A stretch of 64,000 nucleotides of DNA from G963667425 sp963667425 [NCBI: bacterium] (GTDB lineage Bacteria; UBP6; UBA1177), in the NCBI GenBank assembly GCA_963667425.1, contig OY763407.1:2232001-2296000 (forward strand). The letters run 5' to 3'. Shown here in pieces: positions 48,599-56,989 of this stretch. Positions within the stretch are counted from its first letter, which is position 1. Every line of letters begins with the position of its first letter. The position numbers were made by a program, and so were the translations under genes. A model generated the notes under the pieces. It was not told where the DNA came from and did no database searches. It was given only the letters and a program-made list of their open reading frames with translations.

Positions 48599-48822
48599 TT
48601 ACTGGTTTGCCAAGCAGTTATGGTGTTTTTTTGTATTTACTTTAAAGTTTCAAGAATATCTTTAATTTAAAGCATAGCCACATTTGAACAATAGCTTATT
48701 TAACGCAAAAAAAGATTTATTAGCGAGTAAATAGTTTCTAATAAATTCAAAGCATCATTCATTTCTGGATTTTTATTTGTTTAATGAATTAATATTTTAA
48801 CCAATATATAACTTATATATTT

Positions 48823-48851
48823 TTGACAAAAATTGCTTGGCAAAGTAATAT
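48823..48851 (+). promoter_or_regulatory. promoter of the folP-cdaA-cdaR-glmM operon
   Basis: Perfect TTGACA (48823-48828), 17-bp spacer and TAATAT (48846-48851), 25 bp before the folP ATG. The TTG in the -35 box is in frame with folP but is not a start. Confidence 0.65.
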
Positions 48852-48876
48852 CTTCTATCGTTTTGTCGGAGGATTT

Positions 48877-50073
48877 ATGCATATTTACCCGCTCAAGCAT
48901 AGTGATAATGAATATCCTGAATTGATGGATTCTCTAAATGTCAGTGCTGTCGGAATAAAAATAATGAAAAATCGTTTTCAGTTTTTAAGCTTTCTTGTAA
49001 AAGACATCTCAATTGCAGGGGCAAATGCAATAAAACAGGAGGTTCTTGCTCTTGGTGGTGAGGCTGCTGTTCCTTCGGGTGCTATTAACTGTTCAGTTCC
49101 TAGAGGTTCTCTTTTTTTCAGTCTGAGAAAAGATAAAATTCCGGAGTTTATTTCCGTTTGCAGAATGCAGTGGTGGAAGCTTCCTGAAATAGGTGAATTT
49201 ATTGAAAATTATTTAAAAATGTCTGTGCCTTGGTTTGATTATAAAGGAGATGGCAGAAATAAAAAAAGAGCTTCAGTAATGGGGATTTTAAACACAACTC
49301 CTGACAGCTTTTCAGATGGCGGAAATTATGTAAATGTAGAAAATGCATTACATCATGCGGAAAATATGCTGCAACAAGGGGTTGATATTATTGATATTGG
49401 TGGAGAATCTACCAGACCAGGCTCAGATTTTGTTGATACAGAAACAGAACTTTTACGAACGATTCCTGTTATTGAAAGAATAAAGACAACTTTTCCTCAA
49501 GCTGTAATTTCTATTGATACAACAAAAGGAGAAGTTGCAGAAAAGGCTGTTAATGCTGGTGCTTCAATAATAAACGATATAAGTGGACTGACTTTTGATG
49601 AATCTATAGCAAGGATTGCTGCTGAAAAAAATGCGGCAATTGTTCTGATGCACATTAAAGGTAAACCAAAAGAAATGCAGCTAAAGCCTGAATATAATGA
49701 TATAATTCTTGAAATGACAGAGTTTTTTAGTAATGCAATAAATAAAGCTGTTGATTCTGGTGTAAAAAGAGAAAAGCTTTTGCTGGATCCTGGTTTTGGA
49801 TTTGGTAAAAATGATGAACATAATATGTTTGTTATCAAACATCTTGAGATATTTCATTCTTTTATGCTTCCAATCCTTGTTGGTGTTTCCAGAAAATCAA
49901 CAATAGGGCGAATCTGTAATAGTTCGCATCCGCTTGATAGAGTTACTGGAACATCGCTGATAAATTTAAAAGCTCTTGAAAAAGGTGCGGCTGTAATAAG
50001 AGTTCATGATATTAAAGAAGCTATGGATACTCTTTCAATTCATACTGCTTTTGAGGAGGCAAAATGTTTTTAA
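48877..50073 (+). CDS. folP: dihydropteroate synthase with N-terminal extension
   Basis: Folate enzyme joining p-aminobenzoate to dihydropterin pyrophosphate. The catalytic barrel starts near residue 130 with GILNTTPDSFSDGG and continues with DIIDIGGESTRPG, ISIDTTKGEVAEKA, INDISGL, LDPGFGFGK and VGVSRKS, all standard DHPS motifs. The first ~130 residues are an extra domain, found in some bacterial DHPS proteins, of unknown role. The start is the ATG at 48877 with GGAGG before it. The 3' end overlaps cdaA by 10 bp, so the operon links folate synthesis to c-di-AMP production. Confidence 0.94.
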   Translation: MHIYPLKHSDNEYPELMDSLNVSAVGIKIMKNRFQFLSFLVKDISIAGANAIKQEVLALGGEAAVPSGAINCSVPRGSLFFSLRKDKIPEFISVCRMQWWKLPEIGEFIENYLKMSVPWFDYKGDGRNKKRASVMGILNTTPDSFSDGGNYVNVENALHHAENMLQQGVDIIDIGGESTRPGSDFVDTETELLRTIPVIERIKTTFPQAVISIDTTKGEVAEKAVNAGASIINDISGLTFDESIARIAAEKNAAIVLMHIKGKPKEMQLKPEYNDIILEMTEFFSNAINKAVDSGVKREKLLLDPGFGFGKNDEHNMFVIKHLEIFHSFMLPILVGVSRKSTIGRICNSSHPLDRVTGTSLINLKALEKGAAVIRVHDIKEAMDTLSIHTAFEEAKCF

Positions 50074-50861
50074 GCTATATTGCGGCATTCTTTTCCTCAA
50101 TATATGGCGAAAATTTGTTTCAGTTTATATTTTCGTTTATAGATCTCTTTCTGGTTTTTTATTTTGTATACACGTTTTTCAGGCTTATAAAAGGGACAAA
50201 ATCGGCACAAATACTGTTTGGCTTTTTTGTTCTTGTTCTCGTTTTTCTTCTTGGAAAAGTTATAAATCTAAGAGCGACAGTATGGCTTTTGGATGGTTTT
50301 TTCCAATATTTTATTATTCTTGTAATTATAATTTTTCAGGGAGAAATCAAAACCATTCTTTCCAGTTTTGAATTGTTTGATTTTTTTAAGAAGACAGATT
50401 CAGGATTTGAATCTTTTTTTCTTATAGAAGAACTGACAGAAGCACTCTTTACGCTTGCCTCTCAACGTGATGGAGCTTTAATACTTGTTACATTGAAAGG
50501 TGATCCTGCTCCTTTTGTTACAGGTGGTGTTATGCTTGATGCCAATGTTAAAAAAGAGCTCTTAATATCAATATTCAGAAAGCAGTCTCCAATACATGAT
50601 GGGGCGGTAATAATAAAAAATGGCAGAATACATAAAGCCGGCGTTTTTCTTCCATTAAGCACAAGTACAGATCTTGATCCAAACTTTGGAACAAGGCACC
50701 GTGCCGCGTATGGAATTTCCGAAGAAGTTGACAGCATGGTTTTTGTAGTTTCAGAAGAGAGAGGGCAGGTTTCTCTCCTTATGAATGGAAGGATAACAAG
50801 AAATCTTACAAGAGATATGACAAAGAAAATACTTAACAAATATCTTAAAGAGTCAAAATGA
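50064..50861 (+). CDS. cdaA: diadenylate cyclase CdaA
   Basis: Makes c-di-AMP from two ATP. The 265-residue protein has about three N-terminal membrane helices (residues ~1-95) and a DAC (DisA_N) domain with the two hallmark motifs: DGA at residues 179-181 (IHDGAV) and RHR at residues 211-213 (GTRHRAA). Followed by cdaR and glmM with 4-bp overlaps, the classic c-di-AMP operon order best known from Firmicutes. AGGAGG lies shortly before the ATG. Confidence 0.95.
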   Translation: MFLSYIAAFFSSIYGENLFQFIFSFIDLFLVFYFVYTFFRLIKGTKSAQILFGFFVLVLVFLLGKVINLRATVWLLDGFFQYFIILVIIIFQGEIKTILSSFELFDFFKKTDSGFESFFLIEELTEALFTLASQRDGALILVTLKGDPAPFVTGGVMLDANVKKELLISIFRKQSPIHDGAVIIKNGRIHKAGVFLPLSTSTDLDPNFGTRHRAAYGISEEVDSMVFVVSEERGQVSLLMNGRITRNLTRDMTKKILNKYLKESK

Positions 50862-51763
50862 AAAAGATATTAAAATTTCTTACAGAAAACAAATTGGAAA
50901 AAGTTTTAGCTCTCCTTGTGACTATTGTAATATGGGCTATTGTAGTATCCAAAACAGAAGAAGTTAGAGATTTTGACGTTTCCGTAAAAGTAAAAACTAA
51001 TTCCAATACTGTGGTTGTAAATGACCCTGTCAGCACGATTCATATAACAGCAAAAGGTAATAGATTCAGTTTTGCAAGACTTGCATCGGAAGAAAAAAGC
51101 GTCGAAGTCGACCTTGCCCTTAAAGAACCTGGTCAGACAATGGTTTATTTTGATCAGTCCAAGATACCGGCATCAAAATATCTTGATATAGAAAAGATTT
51201 TTCCTAAAGAAATAATTTATGATATTGAAAAGCTTGTGGAAAAAACAGTTAAGATTGAACCGTATATAGATGGACAGCCTTCAAGAGGTTTTAAGATAGA
51301 AAAAATAGAAACATCACCAAACAAGGTAAAAATAAAAGGCCCAGAATCCATATTAAAAGATCTTGAGTATATTCCTACAGAGAAAATTGACATTTCATCC
51401 CTTGATAAAAGTAAAATTTTTACTACAAAACTCTTTTTTAATTCTCAAAATATAAAACTTACAGATAATAGAAAGATAACTGTTGCTGTAGCTCTTGCAC
51501 GAGATATAAGAGAAGCTTCAATAAATGCTGAAATAGTTTTGGAAACAGGGCTTCCTATAAAAACAAAACCCTCTTATATTCCAATAAAAATAAAAGGAAA
51601 CGTAGAAGACATTGAAGTAATGAAAAATAAAGGGTTATTTGTTTATGTAAAAGATGCAGGAAAGAGCAAATACAAAGTAAATGAATACTCTTTTAAAAAT
51701 TTACCTGAAGGTGTGGAGATATTAAAACAGCCTAAAACAACAATAGAAGTGGAAAAACAGTGA
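50858..51763 (+). CDS. cdaR: YbbR/CdaR-domain protein
   Basis: Membrane-anchored regulator of CdaA. One N-terminal membrane helix (residues ~14-30, VLALLVTIVIWAIVVS) followed by three YbbR-like beta domains (about 32-105, 115-200 and 210-300; recurring 'V-I-G' strands such as NKVKIKGPESILKDL and IPIKIKGNVEDIEVM). The domains face the periplasm. Position between cdaA and glmM supports the name; the gene is 301 residues, within the family range. Confidence 0.85.
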   Translation: MKKILKFLTENKLEKVLALLVTIVIWAIVVSKTEEVRDFDVSVKVKTNSNTVVVNDPVSTIHITAKGNRFSFARLASEEKSVEVDLALKEPGQTMVYFDQSKIPASKYLDIEKIFPKEIIYDIEKLVEKTVKIEPYIDGQPSRGFKIEKIETSPNKVKIKGPESILKDLEYIPTEKIDISSLDKSKIFTTKLFFNSQNIKLTDNRKITVAVALARDIREASINAEIVLETGLPIKTKPSYIPIKIKGNVEDIEVMKNKGLFVYVKDAGKSKYKVNEYSFKNLPEGVEILKQPKTTIEVEKQ

Positions 51764-53094
51764 AAAAACAATTTTTTGGTACAGACGGAATAAGAGAAAA
51801 CATAAAAAGTAAAATATTTGCTTTTGATAATCTTTTTAAAATAGGAGCTTCATCTGCACTTTATTTTTCTTCAGAAAAAGATGAAACAACAGTAATCATA
51901 GGAAAAGACACAAGAAATTCCTCGGATTATATCGAATCAGCTATGGCTTCAGCAATTTCGTCCTGTGGTGTAAATGTTGTTCTGGCTGGATTTATTCCGA
52001 CACCGGCAGTAAGTATGCTTGTTAGAGAACTTAAAGCAGATTATGGGATAGTTATTTCTGCTTCACATAATCCATACTATGATAATGGAATAAAATTTTT
52101 CAATTCAAAAGGTGAAAAACTTAGCGATGAAGAAGAGCTTGGAATAGAAAGACTAATAACAAATCTTCCTGAAAGGAACGTGGAAAAGTTTGGAACAGTA
52201 AGATATTATAACGAGATAAAAGAGATCTATGTTGATAGAATCGTAAGAACTTTTAAAGATAAAGATTTCTCAAGTTTAAATATTACTGCTGACTGTGCCA
52301 ATGGTGCATCAACATTCACTGCTCCTGAAATATTCTCAAAACTAGGATTAAATGCGGCAGTTTTAAATAACAGTAGCGATGGTTTTAATATAAACAGAAA
52401 TTGTGGTGCTCTTTTTCCTGAAAATCTTACAAAATTTGTAAAAGAAGCATCGCTTGACGCTGGAGTCCTTTTTGATGGAGATGCTGACAGGCTTATAATG
52501 CTTGATGAAAACGGAGAAATTGTTGATGGTGATATATTGATAGCTATCTCCGCCGTTTATCTTAAAAACAAAAATTTACTTGAAAACGATATTGTCGTTA
52601 CGACAATAATGTCAAATCTGGGTTTTGAAAAATATCTTGAATCGAAAAACATAAAACTTGTTAGAGCAAATGTCGGAGATAGAAACGTTTTTTATAAAAT
52701 GTGTGAAACAGGCGCGGTGATAGGCGGAGAAAATTCAGGACATATAATGTTTAAAACCATAAATCCTACAGGTGACGGTTTGGTAAGTGCTCTTATGGTG
52801 CTTTCAATAATGGCTGAAACAGGTAAAAAACTCTCTGATCTTGCGGGAGAAATAAAACTTTACCCTCAAATTTCCAGAAAAATTAAAGTTTCATCAAAAC
52901 CGGATATTGAAACACTACCTGAAATTACATCAATACTTGCTGAGATTAATACCGATCCATCGTTAAGAGCTGTTGTTCGTTATTCCGGAACAGAAAACGT
53001 TCTAAGAATAATGGTTGAAGGCGAAAATAAAGAAATAGTGCAATCTTTTACTGACAGATTGGAAATTGCTGCTGAAAAAGAGATAAATTCTTAA
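51760..53094 (+). CDS. glmM: phosphoglucosamine mutase
   Basis: Converts glucosamine-6-phosphate to glucosamine-1-phosphate for peptidoglycan and LPS precursors. 444 residues, normal size. The phospho-serine loop is ISASHNP with Ser102, metal site DGDADR, sugar loop GGENSGH and phosphate loop RYSGTEN. Start codon is GTG, overlapping the cdaR stop by 4 bp. In other bacteria CdaA, CdaR and GlmM form a complex at the membrane that tunes c-di-AMP to cell-wall synthesis. Confidence 0.96.
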   Translation: MKKQFFGTDGIRENIKSKIFAFDNLFKIGASSALYFSSEKDETTVIIGKDTRNSSDYIESAMASAISSCGVNVVLAGFIPTPAVSMLVRELKADYGIVISASHNPYYDNGIKFFNSKGEKLSDEEELGIERLITNLPERNVEKFGTVRYYNEIKEIYVDRIVRTFKDKDFSSLNITADCANGASTFTAPEIFSKLGLNAAVLNNSSDGFNINRNCGALFPENLTKFVKEASLDAGVLFDGDADRLIMLDENGEIVDGDILIAISAVYLKNKNLLENDIVVTTIMSNLGFEKYLESKNIKLVRANVGDRNVFYKMCETGAVIGGENSGHIMFKTINPTGDGLVSALMVLSIMAETGKKLSDLAGEIKLYPQISRKIKVSSKPDIETLPEITSILAEINTDPSLRAVVRYSGTENVLRIMVEGENKEIVQSFTDRLEIAAEKEINS

Positions 53095-53281
53095 ATAAGT
53101 TAATTTCATAACAAAAAGAATCACATTGTCTTATAATAAAAAACATGTTTAATGTTTTAAATTCTTTTAAAAAGCTTGAATTACAAAAATATTAAAACTA
53201 TAATCAATTAATTGATCTCATACAGTGTTTACAATATAAAAGCACTTGCTTTTGTAAAATTTGTTTTTTGAGGAGTATAAT

Positions 53282-54478
53282 TTGAGTAACACTAAAGGAT
53301 TTTTTGAAGAGAAAAAAGGATGGTCACTTATTAAAGATATGATAATTAATGATTATTTATCTCCTTATATTGCAAAAATATTGTTTACCAGAAAACCATT
53401 AATCATCGTAGATTGTTTTGCAGGGAAAGGTAAATTTAATGATGGTGCAGATGGCTCTCCGTTAATAATTGCTAAGCATATTAAGAATGTTTTAGAGAAT
53501 CAAAATGTTAATGCTTATCCTAATAAAGAAATTTGTGCTTGTTTTATTGAAAAGAAATATTCAAAAGATTTAAAAGATAACATAAAAGATTATAAGAATT
53601 GTAAAGTCTATAAAGGAACTTATGAAAAATACATTGAAAAATTATTGAAATCAGATACAGTCAATAAGTGTAATGTTTTTTTATATATAGATCCATATGG
53701 CATAAAAAATCTTGATTTTGATTATTTTAAGCAAATAAAAGAGAAAAATTTTCCTTCTGTAGAAATTTTAATGAATTTTAATTCTTTTGGTTTTTTGAGG
53801 GAAGCTTGTCGTGTATTAAAGTATGAAAAAATATTAAGAGAAGATGACGAAATGCCAGAAGATGAATCTATAGGAATTGTTAAATTGGATCAGATAGCTG
53901 GAGGTTCATATTGGCAAGGAATAGTAAAAGATAAATATGATGGCAAAATTGATATGAAGCAAGCAGAAGATTTATTTATGCAAGAATACTCCAACAAAAT
54001 AAGTAATATATTTAAATATACTATTAACATTCCTATTAAAGAAAAATCTGAAAATATGCCAAAATACAGAATGTTATTTGCTTCCAATCATGATGATGCA
54101 TTATTGTTAATGGCTGATAGAATGCATAAGGCTTGGAAAAATTTTGAGGAACAAGAAAAAACAAAAGACCCTCAAACATCATTATATGAGTTATATGATT
54201 TTCCAGACATGAAAAAAATTAAAGGATATAATCCAGAGGAAGATATCAAATTATTTCTACCTTCTAAAGGAAAAATGAATCTTAAAAATTTATATATAAA
54301 AATGATTTTAAAATATGGAATTTCTTATTCAATTACGGATTATAAAGAAATATTGCAAAATTTAGAAAAAACCAATTTGATTGAAGTACAAAGGGTTCCA
54401 GAAAAAACAAACAATGGTAAAATGTCTAAATCATGGAATTATGATAAACACAAAATAACAATAGGCTTAAAACAATGA
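53282..54478 (+). CDS. tcmP: TcmP (three-Cys-motif partner protein)
   Basis: A 398-residue protein matching the TcmP family, named for its constant pairing with a three-Cys-motif protein. Near the start is VDCFAGKGKF (residues ~43-52), which looks like a methyltransferase motif I, and about 90 residues later LYIDPYGIKN, resembling a DPxx catalytic motif; so the N-terminal half may be a Rossmann methyltransferase fold, by inference. The C-terminal half is helical and ends in a winged-helix-like segment. Start is a TTG at 53282 with GAGGAG at 53270-53275; an earlier in-frame TTG (53261) lies before that site. It overlaps the next gene by 4 bp. The pair is typical of mobile or accessory DNA. Confidence 0.85.
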   Translation: MSNTKGFFEEKKGWSLIKDMIINDYLSPYIAKILFTRKPLIIVDCFAGKGKFNDGADGSPLIIAKHIKNVLENQNVNAYPNKEICACFIEKKYSKDLKDNIKDYKNCKVYKGTYEKYIEKLLKSDTVNKCNVFLYIDPYGIKNLDFDYFKQIKEKNFPSVEILMNFNSFGFLREACRVLKYEKILREDDEMPEDESIGIVKLDQIAGGSYWQGIVKDKYDGKIDMKQAEDLFMQEYSNKISNIFKYTINIPIKEKSENMPKYRMLFASNHDDALLLMADRMHKAWKNFEEQEKTKDPQTSLYELYDFPDMKKIKGYNPEEDIKLFLPSKGKMNLKNLYIKMILKYGISYSITDYKEILQNLEKTNLIEVQRVPEKTNNGKMSKSWNYDKHKITIGLKQ

Positions 54479-55194
54479 AAAACTCAAAAATTGAATGGAC
54501 AGAGACAACATGGAACCCAGTTACAGGTTGTACAAAAATCAGTACTGGCTGTAAAAATTGTTATGCAGAAAGAATGGCAATGAGGCTTTATTATATGGGA
54601 CATCCTAACTATAAAAATGGTTTTCAATTAACAATGCATCCCCATCTTTTAGATGCACCTTTACATTGGAAAAAAAGTAAAATGATTTTTGTAAATTCAA
54701 TGAGTGATCTTTTTCATGAAGATGTTTCAGAAGAGTTTATTCTTAGTGTTTTTAGAACTATGAGGCTGGCAAATTGGCATGTTTTCCAAATACTTACCAA
54801 AAGATCTGAGAGACTAAAAGCATTATCAGAAAAAATATATTGGCCTGAAAATGTGTGGATGGGAGTAACAGTTGAGTCAAAAGATCATCTCAAAAGAATT
54901 GATGACCTGCGTTTGACTGGAGCAAAAACAAAATTTCTTTCATGTGAACCTCTTCTTTCGGATTTACCACAAATGGATTTGGCTTATATTGATTGGGTTA
55001 TTGTTGGGGGCGAGTCTGGTCCAGGATCTAGAGTAATTGAAAAGAGTTGGGTTTATGATATTCAGAGTCAATGTGAACAAGCAAATGTACCTTTCTTTTT
55101 CAAACAATGGGGTGGTTTAAATAAGAAAAAAGCTGGACGGCTTCTTGATGGAAAAACATGGGATGAAATGCCAATTTTTGCAAGAGCACAATAG
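54475..55194 (+). CDS. phage Gp37/Gp68-family protein (DUF5131, three-Cys motif)
   Basis: A 239-residue protein of the Gp37/Gp68 family, found in phages and in bacterial accessory loci. The start WTETTWNPVTGCTKISTGCKNCYAERMA region is diagnostic, with cysteines 19, 26 and 29 (CX6CX2C), reminiscent of a radical-SAM cluster site. FVNSMSDLFHEDV, ILTKRSERL and WVIVGGESGPGSR are further family blocks, and FFKQWGG closes the protein. It is coupled to tcmP by a 4-bp overlap. Reaction and substrate are unknown. Confidence 0.87.
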   Translation: MKNSKIEWTETTWNPVTGCTKISTGCKNCYAERMAMRLYYMGHPNYKNGFQLTMHPHLLDAPLHWKKSKMIFVNSMSDLFHEDVSEEFILSVFRTMRLANWHVFQILTKRSERLKALSEKIYWPENVWMGVTVESKDHLKRIDDLRLTGAKTKFLSCEPLLSDLPQMDLAYIDWVIVGGESGPGSRVIEKSWVYDIQSQCEQANVPFFFKQWGGLNKKKAGRLLDGKTWDEMPIFARAQ

Positions 55195-55244
55195 AACAAA
55201 ATTCAGAATTAATATTAAAAGCAATAAATATAGATAAGAATTTC

Positions 55245-56672
55245 TTACCTTAATTCTTCAAATGGAACGCCAATGGTGGAAGCAAGTTTATCAACTGATA
55301 TAGAATACTGATATTTGTTACTGATAAATGATGTTTTAGCTTTTCTTAGTGCAAGATGTGCGGCAAGAAGATCAGTTTCAGTTGTCATGTTCTGTTTGTA
55401 TTTTTCTTCCTGAATTCTTAAATTTTCTTCAGCTTCTGCTATTTCATTTTCAGAGATAACAATTTCAGCTTCTTTTACTTTTAAGTCTGAAAACATTTTT
55501 GTGATTTGCAGTTCCATCTGTTTTTTCTTTTCAATGCTTTCAAGCTTGGCAACGGTTATATCCTGTTTTGCCATACTGTATTTTTTATAATTTTTATACC
55601 AGTCAAGACCTATATCCCAACTTGCAACTCCGCCTAAGTAAAAATATCCTTCAGGAGCTATGAGTGTTTCATCCCAGTTGTGCTTGTATCCGCCAACGAG
55701 AGCAAGTGTGGGAATTAAAGGCTGAAGTTCTGTTGAGGCTACGTATTCTTTTATTTCTTCATTTTTATTAAGCATTTTAAACTCTTTTCTTTTTGATTTC
55801 TGCATACTTAAGAGTTCTTCTTCGCTTACAGCTATTGCAGAATAATTGTCAGATGCTTTTTTTATTGTAAAAGAGTCTGTTTCTTTATTCATTAATAATG
55901 CAAGAGCTTTTTTTAGAACACGTTTTCCTCCGTTTACATTTTCCTTTTCCTTTTTGATTCTGGCTTTTTCTATGTTAATTCTAAGTATAGCTGTTTTATC
56001 TGCGAATCCTTTGTCTATGAGATTTTTGGCAGAAAATTCATATCTTTCAAGTTGCTTCATGCTTTCATCAAGCAGAACATCTATTGTGCTTAACATTGAA
56101 TATGTGTAGTAATATTCTGAAACAGTTCCTGATATTTGATCTTTAGCAATTTCTTTTTTTAAAGTATATATTTCTTTTCCTTTTTCTTTTGCCTGCACTC
56201 CGTTGTAAACACTCCAAAGAGGTGTTATTGGCTGAACGGCTTTTATTTCAACAGTTCTTGAATAATCAGGAGCTGTTGAAAGGGAGATGTTCATTGCGTC
56301 TACGACTTGTTCACTGATAAGTTGCTGTATTGTCTCTGCCGGAGTGCCTGCCGGAACCTGGGAAGTGACTTGTTGTGTGATATAGTCAACCAGTGCATCA
56401 CTTGGTGCGGCAAGTTTTGAAAGAGGAATAACAAGAGGTTCAACTTCAGGAGCATAGATAAGACGCATAAACTGTCCGGTTATGTTGATAGTTGGAAAAT
56501 ACTGTATAAATGTTGAATCAGCATCCATTTCCATTTTTTCTGCTTTTGCCTCTTCTATTTTTACAGATTCACTGTTTTTTACAGATTCATTTATAATTGT
56601 ATTTAGATCCATTTCTTCAGCATAAAGAAAGAAAAAACCTAAAAGCATAGCAGATATTAACAGTTTTTTCAT
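55245..56672 (-). CDS. TolC-family outer-membrane efflux protein
   Basis: Outer-membrane channel of the efflux system encoded upstream. 475 residues: a signal peptide (ending LLGFFFLYAEE) and long helical stretches with heptads typical of the TolC periplasmic barrel (about 180-290 and 395-460), with a beta-strand segment in between (LIAPEGYFYLGGVASWDIGLDWY). No lipobox cysteine, so it is a plain TolC-type protein. Last gene of the operon tetR-adaptor-RND-PG0541-tolC, 1 bp after its neighbour. Confidence 0.88.
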   Translation of the reverse strand: MKKLLISAMLLGFFFLYAEEMDLNTIINESVKNSESVKIEEAKAEKMEMDADSTFIQYFPTINITGQFMRLIYAPEVEPLVIPLSKLAAPSDALVDYITQQVTSQVPAGTPAETIQQLISEQVVDAMNISLSTAPDYSRTVEIKAVQPITPLWSVYNGVQAKEKGKEIYTLKKEIAKDQISGTVSEYYYTYSMLSTIDVLLDESMKQLERYEFSAKNLIDKGFADKTAILRINIEKARIKKEKENVNGGKRVLKKALALLMNKETDSFTIKKASDNYSAIAVSEEELLSMQKSKRKEFKMLNKNEEIKEYVASTELQPLIPTLALVGGYKHNWDETLIAPEGYFYLGGVASWDIGLDWYKNYKKYSMAKQDITVAKLESIEKKKQMELQITKMFSDLKVKEAEIVISENEIAEAEENLRIQEEKYKQNMTTETDLLAAHLALRKAKTSFISNKYQYSISVDKLASTIGVPFEELR

Positions 56673-56673
56673 T

Positions 56674-56988
56674 TTATTCCTCCTCTTTATATATGAAGTC
56701 TATTGCTTCCCAGCTTATAAGGAGAACTCTTTCATCTTCGTTGTAAAGTGTTTTGTTTTTTTCTTTTATAGCTTCAACAAGTGATTTATATTTTTCTTCG
56801 TTTGAAGGCTGAACAAAGATAATGGAATTTACTCCAGGCCATATGGCATCGTTCATTCTAGGATCTCCGGTTGGAAATTTTCCGGCGGCATTTTCAATTA
56901 CCTGCCAGGATTTCATTTCGCATTTTGTCAGTATTTCCTTTATTTCGGAAAGTACGCTTATATTGCAGGATATATAGACCATTTTCAT
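56674..56988 (-). CDS. PG0541-like transporter-associated protein
   Basis: A small soluble protein (104 residues) lying tightly between the RND pump and the TolC gene (1 bp on either side). It fits the PG0541 family, small alpha/beta proteins resembling PII-type ferredoxin folds that accompany RND pumps. The MNDAIWPGVNSIIFV block corresponds to the conserved TWPxxNS region as I recall it. A regulatory role on the pump is possible but unproven. The family call is from memory of motif and context, so moderate confidence. Confidence 0.65.
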   Translation of the reverse strand: MKMVYISCNISVLSEIKEILTKCEMKSWQVIENAAGKFPTGDPRMNDAIWPGVNSIIFVQPSNEEKYKSLVEAIKEKNKTLYNEDERVLLISWEAIDFIYKEEE

Positions 56989-56989
56989 T

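Noticed and set aside
48823-48876. TTG at 48823 as folP start
   Set aside because: The TTG belongs to a perfect TTGACA -35 box with a -10 box 17 bp later; GGAGG supports the ATG at 48877.
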